This document shows positions 1 through 7,196 of a stretch of 24,348 bases of DNA, in pieces. Positions within the stretch are counted from its first letter, which is position 1; every line of letters begins with the position of its first letter. Below the pieces are notes generated by a model. It was not told the DNA's origin. It ran no database searches and was given only the letters and a program-made list of their open reading frames with translations. Where the stretch lies: contig USPB01000003.1 in assembly GCA_900556405.1 (NCBI GenBank), positions 1 to 24,348 of the forward strand, written 5' to 3'. Source of the stretch: an uncultured Actinomyces sp. (GTDB taxonomy: Bacteria > Actinomycetota > Actinomycetes > Actinomycetales > Actinomycetaceae). The translations under genes and the position numbers were made by a program.

Positions 1-55
1 GCGCGCTTCCCTGACACGGAAGAGGTCACTGGTTCGATCCCAGTATCGCCCACCA
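1..55 (+). tRNA. tRNA-Val (anticodon GAC), 5' end cut off
   Basis: The 3' two thirds of a tRNA are present. The anticodon stem is CTTCC (6-10) with GGAAG (18-22), enclosing a 7-base loop with GAC at 13-15, which reads Val codons. The variable loop is AGGTC (23-27). The T arm is ACTGG (28-32), loop TTCGATC, CCAGT (40-44). The 3' acceptor strand is ATCGCCC (45-51), followed by A and an encoded CCA (53-55). The 5' acceptor strand and most of the D arm lie before the window. Confidence 0.93.
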
Positions 56-72
56 GAACCGATGGTCGAAGT

Positions 73-109
73 GAGCCCGGAGCCCAGCGCTCCGGGCTCT
101 TGTCGTTCT
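73..109 (+). terminator. Rho-independent terminator after the tRNA
   Basis: A perfect 10-bp inverted repeat, GAGCCCGGAG (73-82) and CTCCGGGCTC (90-99), has a 7-base loop and is followed by the T-rich stretch TTGTCGTTCT (100-109). It lies 18 bases after the tRNA CCA, as expected for the end of a tRNA transcript. Confidence 0.85.
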
Positions 110-335
110 CCGGGAAGGCGGCCTCGCGCAGGGTGGCATGTGTCACCGTCAGGCCGCGATGTCGTCGTCGAGGTGCGGACTATCGCGCGGAATCACGCTG
201 GATTGAGGGGGTGGGGTGGAGACGGTCGGGGACGGTCCCGTGTCTGGATCGTGATGTTCCTGGAGCGGTCGGGAACGGGGCGTCCCGGCGTGCTCTACCA
301 TCTGGGGAGGAGTTGGCCCCTGCGGCAAGAAACGG
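110..335 (+). other. Intergenic region between tRNA-Val and the ATP-grasp gene
   Basis: I see no convincing gene here. Reading frames across it are short or are antisense shadows. It holds a direct repeat GACGGTC (221-227 and 231-237) and an overlapping palindrome GGGAC-G-GTCCC (229-239). It also has a possible -10 box TACCAT (296-301) and a purine-rich GGGGAGGAG (304-312). The last is about 23 bases before the chosen ATG, which is far for a ribosome binding site. It probably contains the promoter of the downstream pair, but no -35 box stands out. Confidence 0.4.
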
Positions 336-1583
336 ATGGTTATGACGCAACGCTTCAGGCACCTGCTGCCCGTGGTCCTCGGCGGTGATATCGGCGCCTA
401 CGCCCTGGCGCGGCAGCTTCATGAGGTCACCGGCACCTCGGTGACGGTCGTGGCCTCGGATCCGATCGTCGCGATCTCCGAGTCGGCCTACATCACCGTG
501 GTCCACCAGGAGGCTGGGGCCCCGCCGGAGCGGACCATCGCGCTGCTGCGAAAGCTGGCCCAGGGCCGAGGGCCCCGCAGCGCTGTGCTCATGGCCAACA
601 CCGACGCCGCGGCCGCCATGATCTCGGCCCACCGCAGCGAGCTCGAGCCCACCTACGTCCTGCCCTTCCCGGACATCGACGTGCTCGACGCCGTCAGCGA
701 CAAGGCCTCCTTCTCCCGTCTGTGCGCCGAGGTGGGGGTGCTCACGCCCCGGGAGGTCGTCGTCGACCTGGCCGACCCCGACTGCGAGCCGCCGACCAGC
801 GCCGACGAGCTCGGCATGGAGTTCCCGCTCGTGGCCAAGGCGGCCATCGGCGCTGACTATGACCGCATCTCCTTCCCCGGCAAGCGCAAGATCTGGTTCA
901 TCGACGACGCCGCCGAGCTGGCAGGCATGTGGAGGAGCCTGAAGGAGGCCGGCTACCGCTCCACCTTCCTGGTTCAGGAGTGCATCCCCGGTGACGACAC
1001 CGCCATGCGCTCGGTGACCGCCTACATGGACTCCACCGGTGAGCTGCGCCTCATCGGCTCGGCGCGCGTCCTGCTGCAGGACCACGCGCCCACCATGATC
1101 GGCAACCCGGTGGCCATGATCACCGAGCCCTTCCCCGACCTGTGGGAGGCCACCGGCCGCCTGCTGCGTCACGCCGGCTACCGCGGCTTCGCCAACCTCG
1201 ACATCAAGGTCGACCCCCGTGACGGACGGGAGCTCTTCTTCGAGGTCAACCCCCGTATCGGCCGCAACTCCTTCTACCTGACCGCCGCCGGCGCCAACCC
1301 CATGGCCGTCATGCTCAAGGACCTGGTCCTGGACCAGCGTGACGAGCCCATCGAGGTCACCCGGCAGGTCCTCTACTCCCTGGTTCCCGACGGCGTCATC
1401 GCACGCTACGTGTCCGATGCGGCACTGCGCCGCAAGGCCAAGGGCCTGGGGCGGGGCGTCGACCCGCTGCGCGACCCGGCCGAGCGCTCGCTGCGCCGTC
1501 GCGTGACGATCGAGCTCCAGCGCCTCAACCACTACCGCAAGTTCGCCCGCAACTATCCGCAACGAGTCGACAGGTCCCGCTGA
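336..1583 (+). CDS. ATP-grasp ligase, possible peptidoglycan crossbridge D-amino-acid ligase
   Basis: This 415-residue soluble protein has an N-terminal Rossmann-like segment (about 8-120; VVLGGDIGAYALARQL), typical of the preATP-grasp fold. An ATP-grasp core follows: a Lys-bearing strand near FPLVAKAAIG, the hinge FLVQECIPGDD, and the metal-binding end IKVDPRD...LFFEVNPRIGRNS. Database annotation of such proteins is often 'carboxylate-amine ligase' or 'carbamoyl-phosphate synthase-like'. The next gene, a FemAB aminoacyltransferase, starts on the base after this stop codon, so the two are co-translated. Known ATP-grasp enzymes such as Aslfm of Enterococcus faecium attach D-Asp to the crossbridge Lys, and Actinomyces walls carry a bridge ending in a D-dicarboxylic acid. 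A D-Glu or D-Asp ligase is therefore a reasonable inference, not something seen in the sequence. ATG 342 is an alternative start; neither has a strong ribosome site. Codons are almost all G/C-ending. Confidence 0.75.
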   Translation: MVMTQRFRHLLPVVLGGDIGAYALARQLHEVTGTSVTVVASDPIVAISESAYITVVHQEAGAPPERTIALLRKLAQGRGPRSAVLMANTDAAAAMISAHRSELEPTYVLPFPDIDVLDAVSDKASFSRLCAEVGVLTPREVVVDLADPDCEPPTSADELGMEFPLVAKAAIGADYDRISFPGKRKIWFIDDAAELAGMWRSLKEAGYRSTFLVQECIPGDDTAMRSVTAYMDSTGELRLIGSARVLLQDHAPTMIGNPVAMITEPFPDLWEATGRLLRHAGYRGFANLDIKVDPRDGRELFFEVNPRIGRNSFYLTAAGANPMAVMLKDLVLDQRDEPIEVTRQVLYSLVPDGVIARYVSDAALRRKAKGLGRGVDPLRDPAERSLRRRVTIELQRLNHYRKFARNYPQRVDRSR

Positions 1584-2909
1584 ATGCCCGAGAACGAGAA
1601 CATGCCCGACAGCACCACCCCCGACGCCACGACTGATTCCGCGACTGACTCCACCCCTGAAACCAAGGTCGAGGCCGGTGCGCCGGCCCCCCAGAAGGCT
1701 CAGGCGACTCAGCCCAAGAACAACAAGGGGCGCAAGGGCGGCGAGTCTGAGCAGCCCGAGCAGCCCGAGCAGAAGGTTGACCCGACCGCCAAGCCCGCCC
1801 AGCCCGCCAGGGCCGACAAGACTGACAAGCCCAAGGCGCCTCGGCTCACGCACCCCGAGCCGGTGCACTCCACCCCGGACCGCTCCGAGACCCTGCGTCG
1901 GGTCGACGGGCGCGAGATGCGTCTGGCCGTGGGCAACAGCCACTTCCCGGTTGAGCAGACCGAGGCCTGGGAGCGCTTCGAGGAGGCCATGGGCCGCCCC
2001 CTGTGGGGCCGCTACCTCTATGAGGACGAGGGCAAGCCCGTGGCCGCCATCGCCCTGTACCGCTACGAGATGGGCGGCCAGACCTTCCTGTGGGCCAAGC
2101 ACGGCCCGGTCTGGCTCAAGGAGCAGTCGCCCGAGCGCGAGGCCCACCTGCGTCGCCTGCTGCGCTCCGTGGTCAAGGAGCGCGACCGCTCCGTGCGCTT
2201 CATCCGCATGCACGCCCGCTACCGCGCTGCCGACCTGCGAGAGCTGCTGTCCACCATCACCTATGACCGCACCTACGTCATCGACCTGGTGCCCAAGACA
2301 CCGGAGAAGATCGCGGCGGTCATGCCCAAGGACGGGCGCCGCGCGGTCAAGCGCGCCGAGCGTGTCGCCCGGGAGGCCGGCTGCACCATCAGCGACGAGA
2401 CCGGCCTGAGCCGCGAGGAGTTCGACCAGGTCTACGAGGTCCTGCGCGAGACCGCCGAGCGCGACGGCTTCAAGCCCCACGACGCCGAGGTCTACTGGAC
2501 CATGCTGACGTCCCTGGGGGAGGGCAACGCCCGCCTGTTCGTCCTGCGCAAGGACGGCGTCCCTCACGCCTGGGACCTCATCCTCACCTCGGGCAAGGAC
2601 GCCGTGGCCTACTACGGCGCCTCCTCCAACGAGTCGCGAACCTTCCGCGGGGCCGAGGCCCTGGACTGGTGGGCCGCCTGCACCCTGGCGCAGGAGGGCT
2701 ACCGCGGCCTGGACCTCATGGGCGCCGGCTCCACCCGCGTCCCCTCGCTCTACACGGTGGGCCAGTACAAGAAGCGCTACGCCCAGCACGTCACCGAGGT
2801 GGACGGGGCCTGGGACGTCCCGGTCTCCCGAGTCATCTACTCCGGGATGTCCGCCGCCAAGCGCCTGCGTGACGCACTGCGCGCGCGGCGTGGCTCACGG
2901 GAGGACTGA
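1584..2909 (+). CDS. FemAB/FemX-family lipid II aminoacyltransferase
   Basis: This 441-residue protein belongs to the Fem family, which transfers amino acids from aminoacyl-tRNA onto the lipid II stem peptide to start the interpeptide bridge. The first 90 or so residues are a low-complexity hydrophilic tail rich in Thr, Pro, Glu, Gln and Lys, with repeated EQPEQPEQ, and probably disordered. The acyltransferase (twin GNAT fold) runs from about residue 105 (LRRVDGREMRLAVGNSHFP) to the end. It includes YVIDLVPKTPEKIAAVMPK and the late Fem-type segment YYGASSNESRTFRGAEALDW...GLDLMGAGS. Its ATG directly follows the stop of the ATP-grasp gene. Ser/Ala, Gly or Lys/Orn transfer cannot be told apart by eye. 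The Actinomyces wall type suggests L-Lys or L-Orn. An internal Met at residue 7 is a possible alternative start. Confidence 0.82.
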   Translation: MPENENMPDSTTPDATTDSATDSTPETKVEAGAPAPQKAQATQPKNNKGRKGGESEQPEQPEQKVDPTAKPAQPARADKTDKPKAPRLTHPEPVHSTPDRSETLRRVDGREMRLAVGNSHFPVEQTEAWERFEEAMGRPLWGRYLYEDEGKPVAAIALYRYEMGGQTFLWAKHGPVWLKEQSPEREAHLRRLLRSVVKERDRSVRFIRMHARYRAADLRELLSTITYDRTYVIDLVPKTPEKIAAVMPKDGRRAVKRAERVAREAGCTISDETGLSREEFDQVYEVLRETAERDGFKPHDAEVYWTMLTSLGEGNARLFVLRKDGVPHAWDLILTSGKDAVAYYGASSNESRTFRGAEALDWWAACTLAQEGYRGLDLMGAGSTRVPSLYTVGQYKKRYAQHVTEVDGAWDVPVSRVIYSGMSAAKRLRDALRARRGSRED

Positions 2910-2927
2910 GCCCGCGCGACCACGACG

Positions 2928-2933
2928 TAGACT
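2928..2933 (+). promoter_or_regulatory. Possible -10 box for thrS
   Basis: TAGACT fits the actinobacterial TAnnnT -10 pattern and lies in the 87-base gap between the FemX gene and thrS. It would start a transcript near 2940 with a leader of about 57 bases. No clear -35 box is present, so this is weak evidence. Confidence 0.35.
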
Positions 2934-2996
2934 CGCGGCCGAACCGGGGTGCACCAGTACAGCGCCCCGCACCGATGCAGCAGAGGAGACGAACCC

Positions 2997-5048
2997 GTGT
3001 CAGACCAGCTCATGATTGAGATCACCCTCGACGGCGCGCCCCGCACCATTGAGGCGGGCAGCACGGGGGCGCTCCTCCTGCAGGACGCCGTCAAGAAGGA
3101 CGGCGTCGTCGCGATGCGCGTCAACGGCGAGCCCTGGGACCTGGAGCGCCAGGTCCCGGCCGGCGCCGTCGTCGAGCCCATCACCCTGGCCAGCGAGGAC
3201 GGCCTGAACATCCTGCGCCACAGCGCCACCCACGTCATGGCCCAGGCCGTCCAGGAGATGTTCCCGGGCGTCAACCTGGGTATCGGCCCCTTCATCACTG
3301 ACGGCTTCTACTACGACTTCGGAGCCATCGACGCCGTCACCCCCGAGATGCTGCGCGAGATCGAGAAGCGCATGAAGCGGATCGTCAAGGAGGGGCAGCG
3401 CTTCGTGCGCCGCGACATCACCGAGGACCAGGGGCGTGAGGAGCTGGCCGACCAGCCCTACAAGCTCGAGCTCATCACCACCAAGGGAGCGGGCGCCGAG
3501 GGCGCCTCGGTCGAGGTCGGCGCCGGCGGGCTGACCATGTACGACAACGTCCGACGCGACGGCACCGTCGCCTGGACCGACCTGTGCCGCGGCCCCCACC
3601 TGCCCTCGACCCGCCTCATCGGGCAGGGCTTCGCGCTGACCAAGTCCTCGTCGGCCTACTGGAAGGGCGACCAGTCCGGCGACTCCCTCCAGCGGATCTA
3701 CGGCACCGCCTGGGCCACCAAGGACGATCTCAAGGCCTACCAGACCCGCCTGGCCGAGGCCGCCAAGCGTGACCACCGCAGGCTCGGCGCCGAGCTCGAT
3801 CTCTACTCCTTCCCCGAGGAGATCGGCCCCGGCCTGGTGGTCTTCCACCCCAAGGGCGCCATGCTGCGCCACCAGATCGAGCAGTACGTCGTCGACCGCC
3901 ACCAGGACTACGGCTTCGACTTCGTCCACACCCCCGAGATCTCCAAGGGCGGGCTCTTCCACACCTCCGGGCACCTGCCCTACTACGCCGACACCATGTT
4001 CCCGCCCATGCTCGCCGACGAGGAGCGCGACGCCGAGGGCAACATCACCAAGGCCGGCCAGGAGTACTACCTCAAGGCCATGAACTGCCCGATGCACAAC
4101 CTCATCTTCCGTTCGCGCGGCCGCTCCTACCGTGAGCTGCCCCTGCGCTTCTACGAGCTGGGCCACGACTACCGCTATGAAAAGAGCGGTGTCGTTCACG
4201 GCCTGACCCGCATGCGCGGCTTCACGCAGGACGACTCGCACACCTACTGCACCCCGGAGCAGGCCTCGGAGGAAATCCGCAGCCAGATCGAGTTCTTCCT
4301 GTCGATCCTGTCCGCCTTCGGTCTGAAGGACTTCTACCTCGAGCTGTCCACGCGCGATGAGGACGGTAAGAAGAAGGACAAGTTCATCGGCTCGGACGAG
4401 GATTGGGCTGCCGCCACGAAGGCCCTCGAGGACGCCTGCGCTGCGACCGGTCTCGACCTGGTTCCCGATCCGGGCGGCGCCGCGTTCTACGGCCCCAAGG
4501 TTTCCGTCCAGGTCAAGGACGCGATTGGCCGTACCTGGCAGATGTCGACGATTCAGTACGACTTCAACCAGCCTGAGCGCTTCGACCTGGAGTACACGGC
4601 GGCCGATGGTAGCCGTCAGCGCCCCGTCATGATCCACTCCGCGAAGCTCGGCTCCGTCGAACGCTTCATCGGCGTTCTCACCGAGCACTACGCGGGTGCG
4701 TTCCCTGCGTGGCTGTCTCCCGTCCAGGTGCGTCTCATCCCCGTCGCCGAGGCCTTCGATGACTACGTCAAGGACGTCGCCGCCAAGCTGCGTGAGCGTG
4801 GCGTGCGCGTCGAGACCGACCTGTCGGATGACCGCTTCGGAAAGAAGATCCGCAACGCCTCCAAGGACAAGGTTCCCTTCACGCTCATCGCCGGCGGCGA
4901 GGACGTCGAGGCGGGCGCGGTGTCCTTCCGCCTGCGTGACGGTTCGCAGCACAACGGCATTGCCGTTGACCGCGCGATCGAGCTGATCGTTCGTCATATC
5001 GAGGCACGCAACAACGCGGACCAGATCGACGGCCTCGACGAGGCGTGA
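2997..5048 (+). CDS. thrS: Threonyl-tRNA synthetase
   Basis: This class II synthetase charges tRNA-Thr; it has 683 residues from GTG 2997. That start has AGAGGAGAC (2982-2990) at good spacing; an upstream in-frame GTG at 2949 lacks one. Domains in order: N-terminal TGS (about 1-65); editing/SAD domain with the HSATH motif; catalytic core with motif 2 around RYEKSGVVHG and RMRGFTQDD; and C-terminal anticodon-binding domain from about VRLIPVAEAF. The zinc ligands are visible as Cys364 (MNCPMH), His415 (DDSHTYC) and His547 (MIHSAKLGS). Length and all key residues are normal. The odd point is a codon-use switch near 4110-4180, described separately. The gene starts the ThrRS-HIT-PgsA-PatA-PimA order also known in mycobacteria (Rv2614c onwards). 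Confidence 0.97.
   Translation: MSDQLMIEITLDGAPRTIEAGSTGALLLQDAVKKDGVVAMRVNGEPWDLERQVPAGAVVEPITLASEDGLNILRHSATHVMAQAVQEMFPGVNLGIGPFITDGFYYDFGAIDAVTPEMLREIEKRMKRIVKEGQRFVRRDITEDQGREELADQPYKLELITTKGAGAEGASVEVGAGGLTMYDNVRRDGTVAWTDLCRGPHLPSTRLIGQGFALTKSSSAYWKGDQSGDSLQRIYGTAWATKDDLKAYQTRLAEAAKRDHRRLGAELDLYSFPEEIGPGLVVFHPKGAMLRHQIEQYVVDRHQDYGFDFVHTPEISKGGLFHTSGHLPYYADTMFPPMLADEERDAEGNITKAGQEYYLKAMNCPMHNLIFRSRGRSYRELPLRFYELGHDYRYEKSGVVHGLTRMRGFTQDDSHTYCTPEQASEEIRSQIEFFLSILSAFGLKDFYLELSTRDEDGKKKDKFIGSDEDWAAATKALEDACAATGLDLVPDPGGAAFYGPKVSVQVKDAIGRTWQMSTIQYDFNQPERFDLEYTAADGSRQRPVMIHSAKLGSVERFIGVLTEHYAGAFPAWLSPVQVRLIPVAEAFDDYVKDVAAKLRERGVRVETDLSDDRFGKKIRNASKDKVPFTLIAGGEDVEAGAVSFRLRDGSQHNGIAVDRAIELIVRHIEARNNADQIDGLDEA
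4110..4180. other. Codon-style breakpoint inside thrS
   Basis: Between 3840 and 4109 I find no codon ending in A or T. They then appear at CGT 4110, CGT 4131, TAT 4176, GAA 4179, GGT 4188 and GTT 4194, and stay frequent for the rest of the window (about 16 per 100 codons at 4500-4800). Upstream genes show about 4 per 100. The reading frame and protein motifs are unbroken. The exact join could be anywhere in the conserved block of roughly 4085-4260. It may reflect recombination or an assembly chimera. Confidence 0.7.
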
Positions 5049-5053
5049 GAGAC

Positions 5054-5647
5054 ATGAGCCGCGACGCCGGTTCCGACTCGATCGGTACCCCGAACGGCCC
5101 GTTGCCGACCGAGGATGCCCGCTCGCTTGCGGGCGTCCCGGACGGCTTCGGTCGTTTCTGGACCCCCTATCGGATGGCCTACATCCGCGGCGAAGGCAAG
5201 CCTTCGGATGCCTCGGATGTCGGATGCCCGTTTTGTACGGCACCCGGTAAGGACGATCAGTCGGGCCTGATCGTTTACCGTGGACGCACGTGCTTCGTCC
5301 TCATGAACCTGTTCCCCTATAACTCCGGGCACCTGCTCGTGTGCCCGTACCGTCATGTCTCCGACTACACGGAGCTCACCGAGGAGGAGCGCGTCGAGTT
5401 GGGTGACCTGACGGCCACCGCGATGCGAGTGACACGTGCCGTCGCTGCCCCGGCAGGCTTCAATCTGGGGATGAACCAGGGAGAGGTCGCTGGGGCCGGG
5501 ATCGCGGCTCACCTGCACCAGCACGTTGTTCCGCGTTGGCTGGGGGATGCGAATTTCCTGCCGATTATCGCTCAGACGAAGGCCGTCCCCGAGCTGCTTG
5601 AGGACGCCCGCGCCCGGCTGGCCGCCGCCTGGCCCAAGGAGGACTGA
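5054..5647 (+). CDS. HIT-family nucleotide phosphorylase/hydrolase (Rv2613c-like)
   Basis: A histidine-triad protein of 197 residues. The catalytic triad lies in AAHLHQHVVPRW (His-x-His-x-His), preceded by the usual LMNLFPYNSGHLLVCPYRH segment and by a CPFC pair. By position (between thrS and pgsA) and motif it matches M. tuberculosis Rv2613c, described as a diadenosine tetraphosphate (Ap4A) phosphorylase. Ap4A is a by-product of aminoacyl-tRNA synthetases, so sitting directly after thrS makes sense; the exact substrate here is inferred. ATG 5054 has GAGG (5040-5043) upstream. GTG 5045 is an alternative that would overlap the thrS stop by four bases and add three residues. The stop codon overlaps the pgsA start as TGATG. 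Confidence 0.88.
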   Translation: MSRDAGSDSIGTPNGPLPTEDARSLAGVPDGFGRFWTPYRMAYIRGEGKPSDASDVGCPFCTAPGKDDQSGLIVYRGRTCFVLMNLFPYNSGHLLVCPYRHVSDYTELTEEERVELGDLTATAMRVTRAVAAPAGFNLGMNQGEVAGAGIAAHLHQHVVPRWLGDANFLPIIAQTKAVPELLEDARARLAAAWPKED

Positions 5648-6273
5648 TGCTCGGAAACCACGGACGTTCTATCACGAGGGCTGTCTTCACTCCGCTCGCA
5701 CGCGTCCTAGCGCGCGCGGGGGTGACCCCCAACATGGTGACGGTCGCTGGAACGGTCGCGACCGTCGCAATCGCTGTCATCTGCATCCCGCAGGGGTGGA
5801 TCTGGCAGGGAGGTATCGCTCTCGCGGTCGTGATGTTCGGTGATTCCGTCGATGGGACGCTTGCACGCATGACCACGGGTGGCACTCGCTTTGGCGCCTT
5901 CCTTGATTCGACGCTCGACCGTCTGGGTGATGGCGCCGTGTTTGGCTCTCTGACTGCGTACGCGGTCTTCCAGATGGACAACACGTTCGTGCGCACGTGG
6001 TCGATCATTGCCGGCATCTGCTCGATCGTGGGCGCGGCTGCCGTTCCCTATGCTCGCGCGCGTGCGGAATCCGTGGGTGTCGTGGCCAAGCTGGGTATCG
6101 CCGAGCGAACCGACCGGCTCATCATTGGCATGGGAACGGCCATGCTCATGAGTCTCGGTCTGCCGGAGTGGGTGTTCGCATGCGGCCTGACGTGGGTTGC
6201 GTTTGCCTCATTCGTCACGGTGTGCCAGCGCATTTGGTTTACTGCCCGCCACATTGACGAAGGAACCCAGTGA
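5647..6273 (+). CDS. pgsA: Phosphatidylinositol phosphate synthase (CDP-alcohol phosphatidyltransferase)
   Basis: This 208-residue integral membrane enzyme joins CDP-diacylglycerol to inositol-1-phosphate in actinobacteria, giving PI-phosphate, the precursor of PI and PIMs. The full CDP-alcohol signature is present: Asp66, Asp69-Gly70, Ala73-Arg74, Gly83, Asp87 and Asp91 (DSVDGTLAR...GAFLDSTLD). The remainder is hydrophobic segments (about 30-48, 53-65, 97-110, 115-135, 155-200). AAGGAGG (5636-5642) is a strong ribosome site just before ATG 5647. The role is assigned from the signature together with the neighbouring PatA-like and PimA genes, an order shared with Rv2612c (PgsA1). A phosphatidylglycerol-phosphate synthase is the main alternative, but the context argues against it. 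Confidence 0.92.
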   Translation: MLGNHGRSITRAVFTPLARVLARAGVTPNMVTVAGTVATVAIAVICIPQGWIWQGGIALAVVMFGDSVDGTLARMTTGGTRFGAFLDSTLDRLGDGAVFGSLTAYAVFQMDNTFVRTWSIIAGICSIVGAAAVPYARARAESVGVVAKLGIAERTDRLIIGMGTAMLMSLGLPEWVFACGLTWVAFASFVTVCQRIWFTARHIDEGTQ

Positions 6274-7196
6274 GTTTCTCACCCCTGTCGCTCGCTTTTT
6301 CTGTTGCACCCCGCCTTCCGCTACGCCTCGTCATGCGCATGGCGGATGCGGGTGCATTGATCGCGGCGAAACGTGGGGGAGCCATGATCGAGCGGCTTGC
6401 CTCCAACATGGCACGTTTAACCGGAGAAGATCCATCGGATGCTCAGGTACGCGATGCGGTTCGCTCCCACATCCGCAACTATGCCGAACAGCTGATGCTC
6501 GGATCGCGCCGTGGCGAACCGTTGCTCGAGGGAGTGTCCTTTGAGGGATTCGAGGCCTTGGCACAGGCGAGCGAGGATGGGCCTGTTGTCCTCGCCCTGG
6601 GGCATTCGGGCAGCTGGGACCGCGCAGGTGCGTGGGTCTGCGCGCACGGCCGCGGCATTGTCACCGTCGCTGAGAAAGTTGATCCGCCTTCACTCTTTGA
6701 GCGCTTCGTCTCTCTGCGCGAAGGACTGGGCATGGAAATTATCGGCGTCGCGAAGGGTGAGTCCGTCTTCTCGACTCTCGTTGAGCGAGTGCGCGGGCGT
6801 GGCGTGATTGTGCCGCTTCTGGCGGATCGGGACATTTCCGGCTCGGGTATCGAAGTGGATTTTGGGACGCAGCGGGCACTCGTCGCCGCGGGGCCTGCCG
6901 CGCTGGCGACAAAGCTTGAGCGCCCACTGTTCGCGGCGTGCATTACGTACGAGAACGAGAGCCCGACGGGGGCCGATGTGCGCGTGCGCTGCATCGGACC
7001 GATTACGGTGGACGAGGAGGCACTGCCGGGATCCAACCGTGTCGAGGCGCTCACGCAGGCGTGGGTGGATCAGTTTGCTGCCATGATGGCGTCGAAGCCT
7101 CAGGACTGGCACATGATGCAGCGGGTGTTTGTCGAGGACCTTGACCCCGAACGGCTTGCGCGCGCGAGGGCCGAGCACGAGAGGAAGAATCGATGA
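6270..7196 (+). CDS. Phosphatidylinositol mannoside acyltransferase (PatA-like, LPLAT family)
   Basis: A 308-residue member of the lipid A lauroyl-transferase-like acyltransferases. The catalytic H-x4-D motif is His112-x4-Asp117 (LGHSGSWDRAGAW). Further family blocks are VPLLADRDISGSGIEVDFG and the C-terminal WHMMQRVF. In mycobacteria the gene at this position, Rv2611c (PatA), transfers an acyl chain to the mannose of PIM at the cytoplasmic membrane face. The same role is inferred here from motif and operon position. GTG 6270 overlaps the pgsA stop (GTGA) and is preceded by AAGGAA (6260-6265), indicating translational coupling. It similarly overlaps pimA by four bases. Confidence 0.88.
   Translation: MSFSPLSLAFSVAPRLPLRLVMRMADAGALIAAKRGGAMIERLASNMARLTGEDPSDAQVRDAVRSHIRNYAEQLMLGSRRGEPLLEGVSFEGFEALAQASEDGPVVLALGHSGSWDRAGAWVCAHGRGIVTVAEKVDPPSLFERFVSLREGLGMEIIGVAKGESVFSTLVERVRGRGVIVPLLADRDISGSGIEVDFGTQRALVAAGPAALATKLERPLFAACITYENESPTGADVRVRCIGPITVDEEALPGSNRVEALTQAWVDQFAAMMASKPQDWHMMQRVFVEDLDPERLARARAEHERKNR

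Noticed and set aside
180..2789. Very long open frame on the minus strand (869 codons) opposite the ATP-grasp and FemX genes
   Set aside because: It results from the near-absence of A/T at third positions in the sense genes, which removes stops from the antisense frame. The product is low-complexity Gly/Leu/Val/His-rich and shows no domain.
2910..2996. thrS leader considered as a T-box or other riboswitch
   Set aside because: The gap is only 87 bases with no T-box sequence or terminator/antiterminator pair.
3000..5243. Long minus-strand open frame (747 codons) opposite thrS
   Set aside because: Same GC-rich antisense effect; thrS on the plus strand has all family motifs and a good ribosome site.
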